The notes beneath the pieces are model-generated. The model saw only the letters and a list, made by a program, of their open reading frames with translations, searched no databases and was not told the origin of the DNA. Both the position numbers and the translations under genes were made by a program. Positions 48,413 to 56,011 of a stretch of DNA of 64,000 nt are shown one piece after another. The stretch spans positions 159,084-223,083 of the forward strand of contig CAMWTP010000001.1 in NCBI GenBank assembly GCA_947177165.1, in the 5' to 3' direction. Each line of letters begins with the position of its first letter. Positions within the stretch are counted from its first letter, which is position 1. This DNA is from an uncultured Lachnospiraceae bacterium. Its GTDB lineage: Bacteria; Bacillota; Clostridia; Lachnospirales; Lachnospiraceae.

Positions 48413-48999
48413 ATGGTCTCTCCCCTCAGTTTTGCTCCGATACCACCGCCCGGATGATTGACCTTAAAATCTTCCATCGTAATACCCATTCGTCTTCCAA
48501 TCTCTATTGCCACCCCTTGCAGCAATATAAGATATACACTGGTTGAATTGTTCGGCATAATGTCCCACTCATCCCCCTCATTAGTCAAACGTAAAACCAG
48601 CTTCTCATCTACCACCTCTGCACTTTTGCACTGCTCTGTAAAGGTTAGCAGCCAAATACGGCTTCTCCGCTCTTTCAAATACTGTGCCAGCATCACTGTC
48701 TCCACAGTATTTCCTCCTTTGGACAGTAGCAGCACCAGATCGTTTTTCCTGACAATTCCCAAATCACCGTGAACTGCAGTGTTTGTATGCAGAAATCTTG
48801 CATCGAGTCCCATCGAATTCATGGTTCCAACAAATTTCTCACAAATAGGTACGTTTTTACCCAATCCGCTTGCGACAATTTTTCCGCCGTTTTTTATTGT
48901 TTCCACACACTGTTGTACGAGGCATTCATATGTAGGCTCATTGATAGAATCTACAGAATCCCTTAATGTCGCCAGTACATCTTCATAATACTTAATCAT
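48403..48999 (-). CDS. SIS-domain sugar-phosphate isomerase, KpsF/GutQ-like
   Basis: 198 residues, only the SIS domain, without the CBS pair of full-length KdsD. Motifs are KIVASGLGKNVPICEKFVG (about residue 40), NTAVHGDLGIVRKNDLVLLL, SKGGNTVETV, and the C-terminal NHPGGGIGAKLRG that marks the arabinose-5-phosphate isomerase group. The expected reaction is ribulose 5-phosphate to arabinose 5-phosphate or an analogous ketose/aldose pair. Downstream HAD and upstream kinase/nucleotidyltransferase genes complete a set that resembles NDP-heptose synthesis. GGGGGAAG precedes the ATG. Confidence 0.83.
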   Translation of the reverse strand: MIKYYEDVLATLRDSVDSINEPTYECLVQQCVETIKNGGKIVASGLGKNVPICEKFVGTMNSMGLDARFLHTNTAVHGDLGIVRKNDLVLLLSKGGNTVETVMLAQYLKERRSRIWLLTFTEQCKSAEVVDEKLVLRLTNEGDEWDIMPNNSTSVYLILLQGVAIEIGRRMGITMEDFKVNHPGGGIGAKLRGETIWK

Positions 49000-49028
49000 T
49001 TTTCTTCCCCCAGAAACAGTTCACACCA

Positions 49029-50528
49029 CTATACCACTTGATTTAAAATTTGCAATCCGTTATAGAAAGCACCGCATACAGAGTCATAATCCTCCCAGGC
49101 ATATGTAGTCAGCGACAACCATGTTATCGCGTGCAGAAGCATCATTTGTTCCTTACTCACTTCTTCCCCTAATATTGAAAAAAATTCTTCTTCCATCTCT
49201 TCCCAATGATTTGATTCAATCTCCAAAAATACTTCCTGACTCTCGATCTTCAATTGAAACCTTTTCAGATTGAACTGGTCATAATTTCCCACAATCGAGT
49301 AATACAATTTTACCCAGTCGTAGGCTGGATCCCCATACAGTTCGGTGAATCCAAAATATCCCCGCGGATCAATCATGACCGGGATGTTTCCTTCCTTCAT
49401 CATCAAATTGCTGAACGTACAGTCGCCATGTAACAACCGGAATTCTCCGGGTACATATTTCCTGACCAGCTGTTCTAACTCCTGTCTGTGAAAAAACACA
49501 TTTTTGCACATTTTTCCATTGATGCATATCTCCTGGTCGTGGGCAAAAGGCACTAAATCATACACTTTCTGCAGTCTGGAAAAGGTTTTTCCTATATACG
49601 CCTCGTCATAGCTTGCCAAATCAACGGCACAGCCATCCAGTTTGTGGATTTTTCTGATACAGTTAATCAGCTGGCGCAGTATTTTCTTCTTTTCGTCATG
49701 TGACAGATCATACTCGTATATATTCTGTCCGTGGATACGCTCCATTTTCAACGGTTCCACACTGTATATGCGGGGAATGTTCTCAAAATTTTCTTCCTGG
49801 ACTTTTTTGTACCATGCGGTTTCGCGAACAGCCAGTTTCTTTCCCTGTTCATCGATCGGTTCCTTGATGATATAATCCCCCTCTGTCCTGATGCGGTTAA
49901 ACGGTCTGCACCTGCGCAGCGGCAGTAGTCTGTACTCTTCCAGAAGTCCGTACTCTTTCGTCCGCAGCAATGGCAGCTCCTCGAAGCTGTTATTGTTGGT
50001 CTTTAGCCAGCGGACAAACTCGCCTTCTGTCGGTAATCCGTCCAACTCCTCTTTGCCCTGAAATACAAAGTGTCCTGCCACACCCTGTACCGTGCTGGCT
50101 TCCTCTGCAAACGCCCCATTCTCATATCTCCACCGGCACCTGAAATCCTTTGCTATGCCGATATAATTTCCCTTAGCGGTGGGCATCTCATACTCGTCCG
50201 GCAGGATTAAGTCACTCCAGATCAGCATAAATGCTTCCTTCGGGGGAATGTTTGCAAGCGCGTCGCTGATTCCTGCACAAGTTCCCTTTTTCCCTCTTGC
50301 ATCGATCATTTGGTATTTTACCTCCGCGAAAGCATTCAGATACTTTGAGAGCACATCATACTGATAATCCCCAATAATGAAATATTCCTTGTCAGGATAC
50401 TTTCTGAACAGGTGAAACAGCATGGGCAGATTGTCCACCGGCACCAAAGCCTTCGGTTTATTATAGGTTAAATATCCCATCCTCGTCCCTTTGCCGCCTG
50501 CCTGCACGATAATGTATTTGACTTCCAT
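49029..50528 (-). CDS. Fused sugar nucleotidyltransferase and APH/choline-kinase-like kinase
   Basis: 499 residues. Residues 1-205 are a nucleotidyltransferase with IIVQAGGKGTRMGYLTYNKP and a catalytic FMLIWSDLILPDEYE. Residues about 215-499 are an aminoglycoside-phosphotransferase/choline-kinase fold with FRLLHGDCTFSNLMMKEG (HGDxxxxN, about 366) and VMIDPRGYFGFTELYGDPAYDWVK-type metal loop (IDPRG, about 386). LicC/LicA and HddC/HddA are separate proteins with the same two activities. One chain doing both would phosphorylate a sugar (or choline) at the anomeric or free hydroxyl and then activate it. The neighbours (isomerase, HAD) favour a sugar. Confidence 0.8.
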   Translation of the reverse strand: MEVKYIIVQAGGKGTRMGYLTYNKPKALVPVDNLPMLFHLFRKYPDKEYFIIGDYQYDVLSKYLNAFAEVKYQMIDARGKKGTCAGISDALANIPPKEAFMLIWSDLILPDEYEMPTAKGNYIGIAKDFRCRWRYENGAFAEEASTVQGVAGHFVFQGKEELDGLPTEGEFVRWLKTNNNSFEELPLLRTKEYGLLEEYRLLPLRRCRPFNRIRTEGDYIIKEPIDEQGKKLAVRETAWYKKVQEENFENIPRIYSVEPLKMERIHGQNIYEYDLSHDEKKKILRQLINCIRKIHKLDGCAVDLASYDEAYIGKTFSRLQKVYDLVPFAHDQEICINGKMCKNVFFHRQELEQLVRKYVPGEFRLLHGDCTFSNLMMKEGNIPVMIDPRGYFGFTELYGDPAYDWVKLYYSIVGNYDQFNLKRFQLKIESQEVFLEIESNHWEEMEEEFFSILGEEVSKEQMMLLHAITWLSLTTYAWEDYDSVCGAFYNGLQILNQVV

Positions 50529-50539
50529 AGGTTCTCCTC

Positions 50540-51595
50540 TTATATCTTTTGAAAGCAGTTCAATACTTTCTGAATCAACAGTGATTCCTCATATTCCTGC
50601 GCTCTCTCATTTTTCACTTCTTTTCTTGTATCTGTAATATTTCTCACAAGTGGGGTATCGATTTCCGTCAATGTATCGTCCGCTTCATCAATTAAATGCA
50701 TTCTCTTTAATCCACAAAACTCTATCTCTGTCCTGTGTTCATTGTAATCTACTCTTGAAGTCTTCGCAGGATAAATCACCACTTTTTGACATTTTGCAGA
50801 CGATACAATGTCACAAAATCCGCTGCGTAATCCTATAAAATATCCCGCATATTCCAAAAGTGGGACGCTTTCTGCATAGGAACAAAAATAATTTGATGCG
50901 AGATATCCTTGGTCGTATTCAATATTCACCAACACAGCATATCCTTTTTGTGTAAGACCATCTATGATTCGATTCCATAATTCTATTCCTAACTGTGTAA
51001 CAGAATTTGCCTCTGGAGCAATAATTACCGTCTTCCCCTTCACAATTTCTTTCTGAACCAGTTTCTCTCTTATTAATGGAGGAAAACTGGGTACTTTCAT
51101 CTGTATGCCATCCTTCATATCTAACACATAATATTGATATGTGTCCATAAAATGAAATCGTTCCGTCATTCGTATCCGACAGCGGTTAAAATATAAAGAG
51201 TATGTCCACGGAAATAAAATTGTGAGGTTTAACTTTTTACTCCCTAATAACATATAAGCTTTCTCGATGCTATCCACTTTATATCCATTCATTGCAATAA
51301 GATTTTTTTCCTGAAAAAGTTTTGCCAAATCTTCGCATCTGGCAGAGTCAGCAACAATCTTATATGATGAGATGTTTCTTTTCTTCATATAAGAATCAAT
51401 CAATGCTAACTGTATATATGTATCGCCCGTCGCCCCGCGCATGAGAAATATATGTGTTTCTTTACCATGCATATCTCGGATTTGGTTCAGAATTCTCTCT
51501 CCATTCCAAACTTTATACATAGCTTCCGCAAAAGGAATTTTTCTCCTGATGAACTGTTTTATTCCTTTTACCATTTTTTCTTTCATGGGCATCAT
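50540..51595 (-). CDS. GT9-like glycosyltransferase of the duplicated module, copy 1
   Basis: 351 residues. The N-terminal part has THIFLMRGATGDTYIQLALI. The C-terminal donor half has GKTVIIAPEANSVTQLGIE, LWNRIIDGLTQKGYAVLVN and AGYFIGLRSGFCDIVSSAKC, matching copy 2 (FIGIRSGLCDIV). It has heptosyltransferase-like topology; no membrane segments are evident. Its start overlaps the stop of the small partner gene as ATGA. The gene is 12 bp upstream of the nucleotidyltransferase/kinase. Donor unknown; a heptose or pentose made by the adjacent enzymes is the simplest guess. Confidence 0.68.
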   Translation of the reverse strand: MMPMKEKMVKGIKQFIRRKIPFAEAMYKVWNGERILNQIRDMHGKETHIFLMRGATGDTYIQLALIDSYMKKRNISSYKIVADSARCEDLAKLFQEKNLIAMNGYKVDSIEKAYMLLGSKKLNLTILFPWTYSLYFNRCRIRMTERFHFMDTYQYYVLDMKDGIQMKVPSFPPLIREKLVQKEIVKGKTVIIAPEANSVTQLGIELWNRIIDGLTQKGYAVLVNIEYDQGYLASNYFCSYAESVPLLEYAGYFIGLRSGFCDIVSSAKCQKVVIYPAKTSRVDYNEHRTEIEFCGLKRMHLIDEADDTLTEIDTPLVRNITDTRKEVKNERAQEYEESLLIQKVLNCFQKI

Positions 51596-52026
51596 GTCTC
51601 TTCTCCGTCCAATTTATATATGTCGTAATAAATAATATCCCGATAAGTTACTCCCTTTATGCCAAGCAGGCGCTCCGCCCCCGTATCATACGGCTTCTTC
51701 GTCGAGACAACGATCCACTGCGCCGACATATCCTTCAATGCATAATAATCCAGAAGACAGTTCATACTATATTTTGATACTTTATGGAACCTTATATTGG
51801 TTATCCCTTGTTTCATAATCTCTTTTTTCACAGAATTGTCGGCTGCCAGGACGATAATCTGATGAATCTTATTTTGCCGCATATACTCGGGTAATAAACT
51901 GATTCCCCACTTAAGGCATGCCCCCCTGCTGTCAGGGAAAAATACATATTTATCTGCCTTGTATTTCCTGCACAATATCGTTGCATGTAATTTTCCGATT
52001 ACTGCCTGCATTAGTTCTTTGTACAT
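51592..52026 (-). CDS. Unknown small protein of the duplicated GT9 module, copy 1
   Basis: 144 residues; first gene of the whole glycan locus. Alpha/beta pattern with KYVFFPDSRGACLKWGISLL, HQIIVLAADNSVKKEI and IRFHKVSKYSMNCLLDYYAL. It is related to the 47472 protein (see there), with the same place before a GT9-like gene. The leader between the promoter at 52190 and this ATG is about 155 bp and shows no riboswitch or attenuator that I can recognise. AGGAAACAG precedes the ATG. Confidence 0.72.
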   Translation of the reverse strand: MYKELMQAVIGKLHATILCRKYKADKYVFFPDSRGACLKWGISLLPEYMRQNKIHQIIVLAADNSVKKEIMKQGITNIRFHKVSKYSMNCLLDYYALKDMSAQWIVVSTKKPYDTGAERLLGIKGVTYRDIIYYDIYKLDGEET

Positions 52027-52189
52027 ACTGTTTCCTGTCCTTTTCCTTCTTCACAAGTGCCGCCACTGTCTATATTGAAACGCATAGAAAACCATCAAAC
52101 AGATTCCAGTGCAGCACGCAGCCATAACAGAATCCATTCGATCTGCTTATTTTTATTTTTATAATGTTAATTAAGGGGGATATATTGTT

Positions 52190-52218
52190 ATTATAATATA
52201 GCTTGTCACTTTTTTCAA
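52190..52218 (-). promoter_or_regulatory. Main promoter of the glycan locus (shared module)
   Basis: On the minus strand TTGAAA (52213-52218), 17 bp, TATAAT (52190-52195), then AAC. It is the same core and flank as the promoters at 25758 and 19979, including CATTTTTACAT and CTTTTGTG upstream of the -35. It would drive everything from 52026 down to at least 26779. Confidence 0.75.
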
Positions 52219-52332
52219 CTAAATTAACATTTTTACATCTTTTAGCAATTCTTTTGTGCACATCCTCCAAATATCTTCGCCTATATTGTCCATTTTTAAG
52301 TATTTCGGCTGTGACATAAAGCAAAAATGGTA

Positions 52333-52361
52333 TTGACATTCCTTTCAATATGTATTATTGT
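52333..52361 (+). promoter_or_regulatory. Promoter of the GntR-ABC operon
   Basis: TTGACA (52333-52338), 17 bp, TATTGT (52356-52361). It diverges from the glycan promoter at 52218; the two starts are about 170 bp apart. Confidence 0.6.
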
Positions 52362-52365
52362 ATTA

Positions 52366-52387
52366 GTGTATTAATCAATTAACACAC
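52366..52387 (+). promoter_or_regulatory. Probable GntR/YtrA operator
   Basis: The near-perfect palindrome GTGTATTAAT-CA-ATTAACACAC (10-2-10, one mismatch) lies between the -10 and the AAGGAGG of the regulator gene. YtrA-type repressors bind such sites in front of their own operon, so autorepression is likely. Confidence 0.6.
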
Positions 52388-52401
52388 AAGGAGGTACGTA
52401 C

Positions 52402-52761
52402 ATGGCATGGCAAATGAATTCTGACCGCCCGATCTACTCACAGCTGTACGACAAGATACTGGTCCGTATCGTATGCGGCATCTACAAGGCCGGGAACCGG
52501 CTGCCAAGCGTCAGGGATCTTGCCGCGGAGGCAAGTGTCAACCCCAACACGATGCAGCGGGCCTTCGCTGAGCTTGAGAACAGCGGACTGATTGTGACAC
52601 AGCGGAACAGCGGGCGCGTCGTGACGGAGGACATGACGAAAATCGAAGCCGCAAGACACCAGCTGGCACTGACTCAGGTAAACAGCTTTATCGCCAATAT
52701 GCGGGAGCTTGGATATCATGATCAGGAAATCCTGGAGTTAATCAGAAGTATCGTCCACTAA
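52402..52761 (+). CDS. GntR-family transcriptional regulator (YtrA subfamily)
   Basis: 119 residues: a winged-helix domain (IYSQLYDKILVRIVCGIY, RLPSVRDLAAEASVNPNTMQ, AFAELENSGLIVTQRNSGR) with only a short helical tail of about 45 residues, the mark of the YtrA subfamily. AAGGAGG precedes the ATG. It heads a plus-strand operon with an ABC ATPase and permease, the standard YtrA arrangement, in which the regulator represses the transporter and is relieved by cell-envelope stress such as lipid-II-binding antibiotics. The inducer here is unknown. Confidence 0.92.
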   Translation: MAWQMNSDRPIYSQLYDKILVRIVCGIYKAGNRLPSVRDLAAEASVNPNTMQRAFAELENSGLIVTQRNSGRVVTEDMTKIEAARHQLALTQVNSFIANMRELGYHDQEILELIRSIVH

Positions 52762-52805
52762 AACCATTTAATAATATAAATGAAATACCGAGGGAGGGAA
52801 CGAAC

Positions 52806-53795
52806 GTGAACGAAAATAACAGTATGGCATACACGCCAAATGACGATGCACCAAATGACAGTGCGCAGAACAGCACAGCTGCTGCCGGGAGCAGTCCGGT
52901 ATATCTGCAAAAAGATTACGCTCCAGGCGAATCTATGCAGAGCAGCCCGGATTATCCACAACATAATCCGACACAAAACAGTTATCCACAAAACAATGCG
53001 GATTACACACCAAACACTGCCGTACAGAACAATCCTGTTTACCCACAGAGCGAAAATGCACAGTACAATCCGACGATGGCGCACAACAACACCCCGCTGC
53101 TGCAATTAAATGATTTGTGCAAGCGATATCCCGGCATGGGTACTTATATGTCCGTTTTCCATATGAACCTGATCATTCCAAGAGGACGAATCATCGGTCT
53201 CCTGGGTCCAAACGGCTGCGGCAAGACGACGCTCATCAAGATGATCAACGGTCTCCTTAATCCGACAAGCGGAAATGTGCTGATCAACGGTATGGAGCCA
53301 TGCCCTGCGACCAAGAAGGCCATTTCCTATCTGCCGGAGCGCACCTACCTGGACAACAGCATGAAAGTCTCACAGATGGTGTCCTACTTTGCAGATTTTT
53401 ATGAGGATTTCTCGACAGAAAAGGCTTACGGCATGCTGGGTGCACTCGGCATCAGCAGCGACGCGCGCTTAAAGACACTCTCTAAGGGCACAAAGGAGAA
53501 GGTGCAGCTGATTCTGGTGATGAGCAGACAGGCAGACTTGTATATTCTCGATGAGCCGATCGCCGGTGTTGATCCCGCTGCAAGAGATTACATCCTGCGC
53601 ACCATTATCACCAACTATAATCCAGGTTCAACGATTATATTATCGACTCATTTGATATCTGACATAGAAAACATACTGGACGATGTGATCTTTATGAAAA
53701 ACGGATCGCTGATGCTGTATACATCCGTCGACTCTATCCGGAGCCAGATGGGCAAATCCGTAGACAATTACTTCAGGGAGGTGTACGCATGTTAG
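52806..53795 (+). CDS. ABC transporter ATP-binding protein with Asn/Gln/Pro-rich N-terminal tail
   Basis: 329 residues from GTG 52806 (GGGAGGG upstream). Residues 1-95 are a low-complexity, probably disordered tail rich in N, Q, P, S and Y (for example QHNPTQNSYPQNNADY). The ATPase domain begins at about 98: Walker A GLLGPNGCGKTTLIK (about 137), signature LSKGTKEKVQ, and Walker B LYILDEPIAGVDPAA, followed by the H-loop STHLISD. Its C-terminal end is short. Such a tail is unusual for a YtrB-type ATPase and could be a true extension or a mis-set start; no internal start with a ribosome binding site is apparent before the domain. Works with the permease encoded next. Confidence 0.9.
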   Translation: MNENNSMAYTPNDDAPNDSAQNSTAAAGSSPVYLQKDYAPGESMQSSPDYPQHNPTQNSYPQNNADYTPNTAVQNNPVYPQSENAQYNPTMAHNNTPLLQLNDLCKRYPGMGTYMSVFHMNLIIPRGRIIGLLGPNGCGKTTLIKMINGLLNPTSGNVLINGMEPCPATKKAISYLPERTYLDNSMKVSQMVSYFADFYEDFSTEKAYGMLGALGISSDARLKTLSKGTKEKVQLILVMSRQADLYILDEPIAGVDPAARDYILRTIITNYNPGSTIILSTHLISDIENILDDVIFMKNGSLMLYTSVDSIRSQMGKSVDNYFREVYAC

Positions 53796-54646
53796 GAAAA
53801 CTACTGAAATACGAATGGAAAGGGCTCTGCTCGCCATTTTTGATCCTGTTGGTCGTGCTGGGCGGTACTACTGCATTGACCTGCGGTGTCATCCTCACCA
53901 TCGACCCCAGATATGATGAGACGATCGCCTGGTACTCCATGATGGCACTGATCCTTTCGATCTTTTTGTATTATTTCGGACTTATCGGCTGCACACTGGG
54001 AACAATGCTCATCATCGCGGTACGATTCTATAAGACCTGCTACACCGATCAGGGATATCTGACACACACACTCCCTGTATCCGCCAGACAGATTTTAAAC
54101 GCAAAGATTATCGCTTCCGTCTTAATCTATCTGCTGATGCTGGTCGCGATTGCCGCCACGATCTTTATCATTCTCCAGGTCGCGATATACCATATATTCT
54201 CACTGATTCCTGGCGATTACAATGAGCTGCGCAGGGCATTCTCGGAGGAATTTTTACCCCTGCTACACGTTTTCGAGGATGAATTTGGCATCAGCCTTGG
54301 CGCATATGCTGCATATCTGGTGTTTTTTGTTATCACTTCGATCCTGGCAAATATTGTGACTATCCTTGGCTGCGTGTCATTGGGACAGCTCTACGCGAAG
54401 CACCGCATTGTCGGAGCAATCGTTGCATACTTTGTCGTACAGTTTGTCATGCAGATCATCGGTTACTTCTGTTCCTTACCGATGTACACAAAGATGCTGA
54501 TCGCCGGTTCCTATGACAGTGACCTGACACCCTTTGGTATCATGTCTCCAACCATGAATCTGACGCTGCTTATGACTGTCATCGTCGCAGTGGGTATGTA
54601 CTTTGTCAACCTGCATATGATGACAAAGAGACTGAATCTGGAATAA
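53789..54646 (+). CDS. ABC-2-type transporter permease
   Basis: 285 residues with six membrane segments, the first near residues 17-38 after MLGKLLKYEWKGL. It overlaps the ATPase gene by 7 bp, with AGGGAGG just before the ATG. It makes a complex with the ATPase and is probably an envelope-stress or peptide exporter, as for other GntR-linked ABC-2 systems. Substrate cannot be read from sequence. Confidence 0.88.
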   Translation: MLGKLLKYEWKGLCSPFLILLVVLGGTTALTCGVILTIDPRYDETIAWYSMMALILSIFLYYFGLIGCTLGTMLIIAVRFYKTCYTDQGYLTHTLPVSARQILNAKIIASVLIYLLMLVAIAATIFIILQVAIYHIFSLIPGDYNELRRAFSEEFLPLLHVFEDEFGISLGAYAAYLVFFVITSILANIVTILGCVSLGQLYAKHRIVGAIVAYFVVQFVMQIIGYFCSLPMYTKMLIAGSYDSDLTPFGIMSPTMNLTLLMTVIVAVGMYFVNLHMMTKRLNLE

Positions 54647-54655
54647 TCGTTATGC

Positions 54656-54696
54656 AAAAAACCGCGCAGGATTTTTAATCCTGCGCGGCTATATTT
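54656..54696. terminator. Bidirectional terminator between ABC operon and murI
   Basis: An 11-bp GC-rich stem (CCGCGCAGGAT/ATCCTGCGCGG, 54662-54688) with a five-base loop separates the two convergent genes. The minus strand continues TTTTTT, the plus strand CTATATTTTTC, so termination is stronger for murI-side transcription. The murI stop codon (54689) directly abuts it. Confidence 0.88.
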
Positions 54697-55510
54697 TTCT
54701 CATATTCTCCAATCGCTCATGTAACTGCCTGATCGTACTGAGCCTTGCCGCATCTGTTATCTCGCGGCCAGACTCATAATATCTGACACAAATCCCATTT
54801 TTTACCTGTTCCCAGTCCGCATCGGTTTCCGGCAGCGGCTCCAAAAGTTCGTGTCTCGCATGCAGCACACGCATCAGCTGCCGCACGGTTCCCAGACTCC
54901 CGTCAATCATATGTACCTGCGGAGGCATCAACACCCGGAACGTATCCTTAAAATAATTAAAATGTGTGCAGCCAAGCACCAGCTCCCTGTAATGTTCAAG
55001 CACATAACCCGATAGCCTCTCCCGCAGATACGCTGTCACGCTGTCCGACACAAACTCACCGCGCTCCGCAAACTCCACAAGCCCTGGCAGTTCCAACAAA
55101 TCTACCAAATGCGCATCATCGACGCGCTCCACAAGCTTTCTAAGCCGCTTCTCGTGCACTGTGAGCGGCGTCGCAACCACCAGCACGCGCTTTCCTCTGC
55201 TCTCTGCCACGGCCGGCTTCACAGCCGGCTCAATCCCTATGATGGGAAGTGATTCATACCGGCTGCGCATCAGCTCTGCCGCCACTGCTGTCGCCGTATT
55301 GCACGCGATCACAACTGCCTTGCAGTCATGCTCCGCCATGAAGCGTATCACCTCATCCACATAGGATATGACCTGTTCCCTCGTCTTGGTTCCATAGGGA
55401 ACATGGTCTGTGTCCGCATAAAATATGTAATTCTCATGCGGCATCAGCACCATCGCCTGATGAAGCAGCGTCATGCCGCCAATGCCTGAATCAAATATGC
55501 CAATGTTCAT
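54689..55510 (-). CDS. murI: Glutamate racemase
   Basis: 273 residues. It converts L- to D-glutamate for peptidoglycan. Motifs are IGIFDSGIGGMTLLHQ (N-terminal DSGxGG), YADTDHVPYGTKT, the catalytic cysteine in VIACNTATAVAAE (about residue 72), and the second catalytic cysteine with its His in LVLGCTHFNYFKD (about 181). The length is normal. It is a single-gene unit that ends in the shared terminator; the upstream 490 bp to the amidohydrolase gene contain no other gene. Confidence 0.95.
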   Translation of the reverse strand: MNIGIFDSGIGGMTLLHQAMVLMPHENYIFYADTDHVPYGTKTREQVISYVDEVIRFMAEHDCKAVVIACNTATAVAAELMRSRYESLPIIGIEPAVKPAVAESRGKRVLVVATPLTVHEKRLRKLVERVDDAHLVDLLELPGLVEFAERGEFVSDSVTAYLRERLSGYVLEHYRELVLGCTHFNYFKDTFRVLMPPQVHMIDGSLGTVRQLMRVLHARHELLEPLPETDADWEQVKNGICVRYYESGREITDAARLSTIRQLHERLENMRKI

Positions 55511-55857
55511 TGCCGTCTCCTAATCCTAAACATTTCCATGCACAATCGGGCAGTGGATTGCCCGGGCATCGTCGGTGCGCCGTTTTTCACATGGACATCG
55601 GGGGGTGCGCACAAGAAACCCGCAAATCCATGTAGACTTGCGGGCGTTATTGAGAGAGCGAATAGCGAGTCAAACTCGCATACGATGTAAGCTATATTGT
55701 GATGCGCAATCTCATATCGCGCTTTGTATTAATTATATAACATATTTATTCATTTGAAAAGCAGTTTTTCAGCAATTTTCACTTTTCATCATTTTCACTA
55801 TATTTTGTATATAAACACATATAAATTTATGCAATACGTTTCACACTTCCCTCCCAT
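55511..55857. other. Gene-free stretch with stem-loops
   Basis: No open frame of note. The minus strand contains CCCGCAA/TTGCGGG around a 12-base loop (about 55618-55644), followed by TTTCTTGT, and upstream of it the hairpin CGAGTTTGACTCG (about 55669-55681). Together they could be a small structured RNA or a terminator of something read leftwards, but no promoter was identified. The rest (55740-55850) is AT-rich without visible features. Confidence 0.35.
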
Positions 55858-55888
55858 GGGCGTCTTTTGGCCGCTTAGAAAATCTCTT
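55858..55888 (-). repeat. Partial copy of the 83-bp structured repeat (type A)
   Basis: It contains only the first third (AAGAGATTTTCTAAG and GCGGCC...GACGCCC) of the repeat described at 55931. Between the two lies a perfect hairpin TGTCGGC/GCCGACA (55902-55918). Confidence 0.7.
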
Positions 55889-55930
55889 CCACTTCCCGTC
55901 ATGTCGGCGCTGCCGACACAAACAATCCGT

Positions 55931-56011
55931 GAAGAACGCTGCCCTTGCGTTCTTCGGTGTGAAGCTTTCGTTTTTCTTAGCGGGCGTCTTTGGGCCGCTT
56001 AGAAAATCTCT
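55931..56011 (-). repeat. 83-bp structured repeat, type A, copy overlapping a stop codon
   Basis: In minus-strand order: AAGAGATTTTCTAAG, hairpin 1 (AGCGG/CCGCT), CTAAGAAAAAC, an A-rich linker to GCTTCA, then hairpin 2 (GAAGAACGC/GCGTTCTTC). The TAA inside the first box is the stop codon of the amidohydrolase, and the last codons of that gene (CEEIF) come from the repeat. Other copies: 63791-63873 and 63903-63986. Confidence 0.85.

Noticed and set aside
55575..56002. Short plus-strand frames between murI and the amidohydrolase gene
   Set aside because: They cover stem-loops and repeat copies and have no coding signature.
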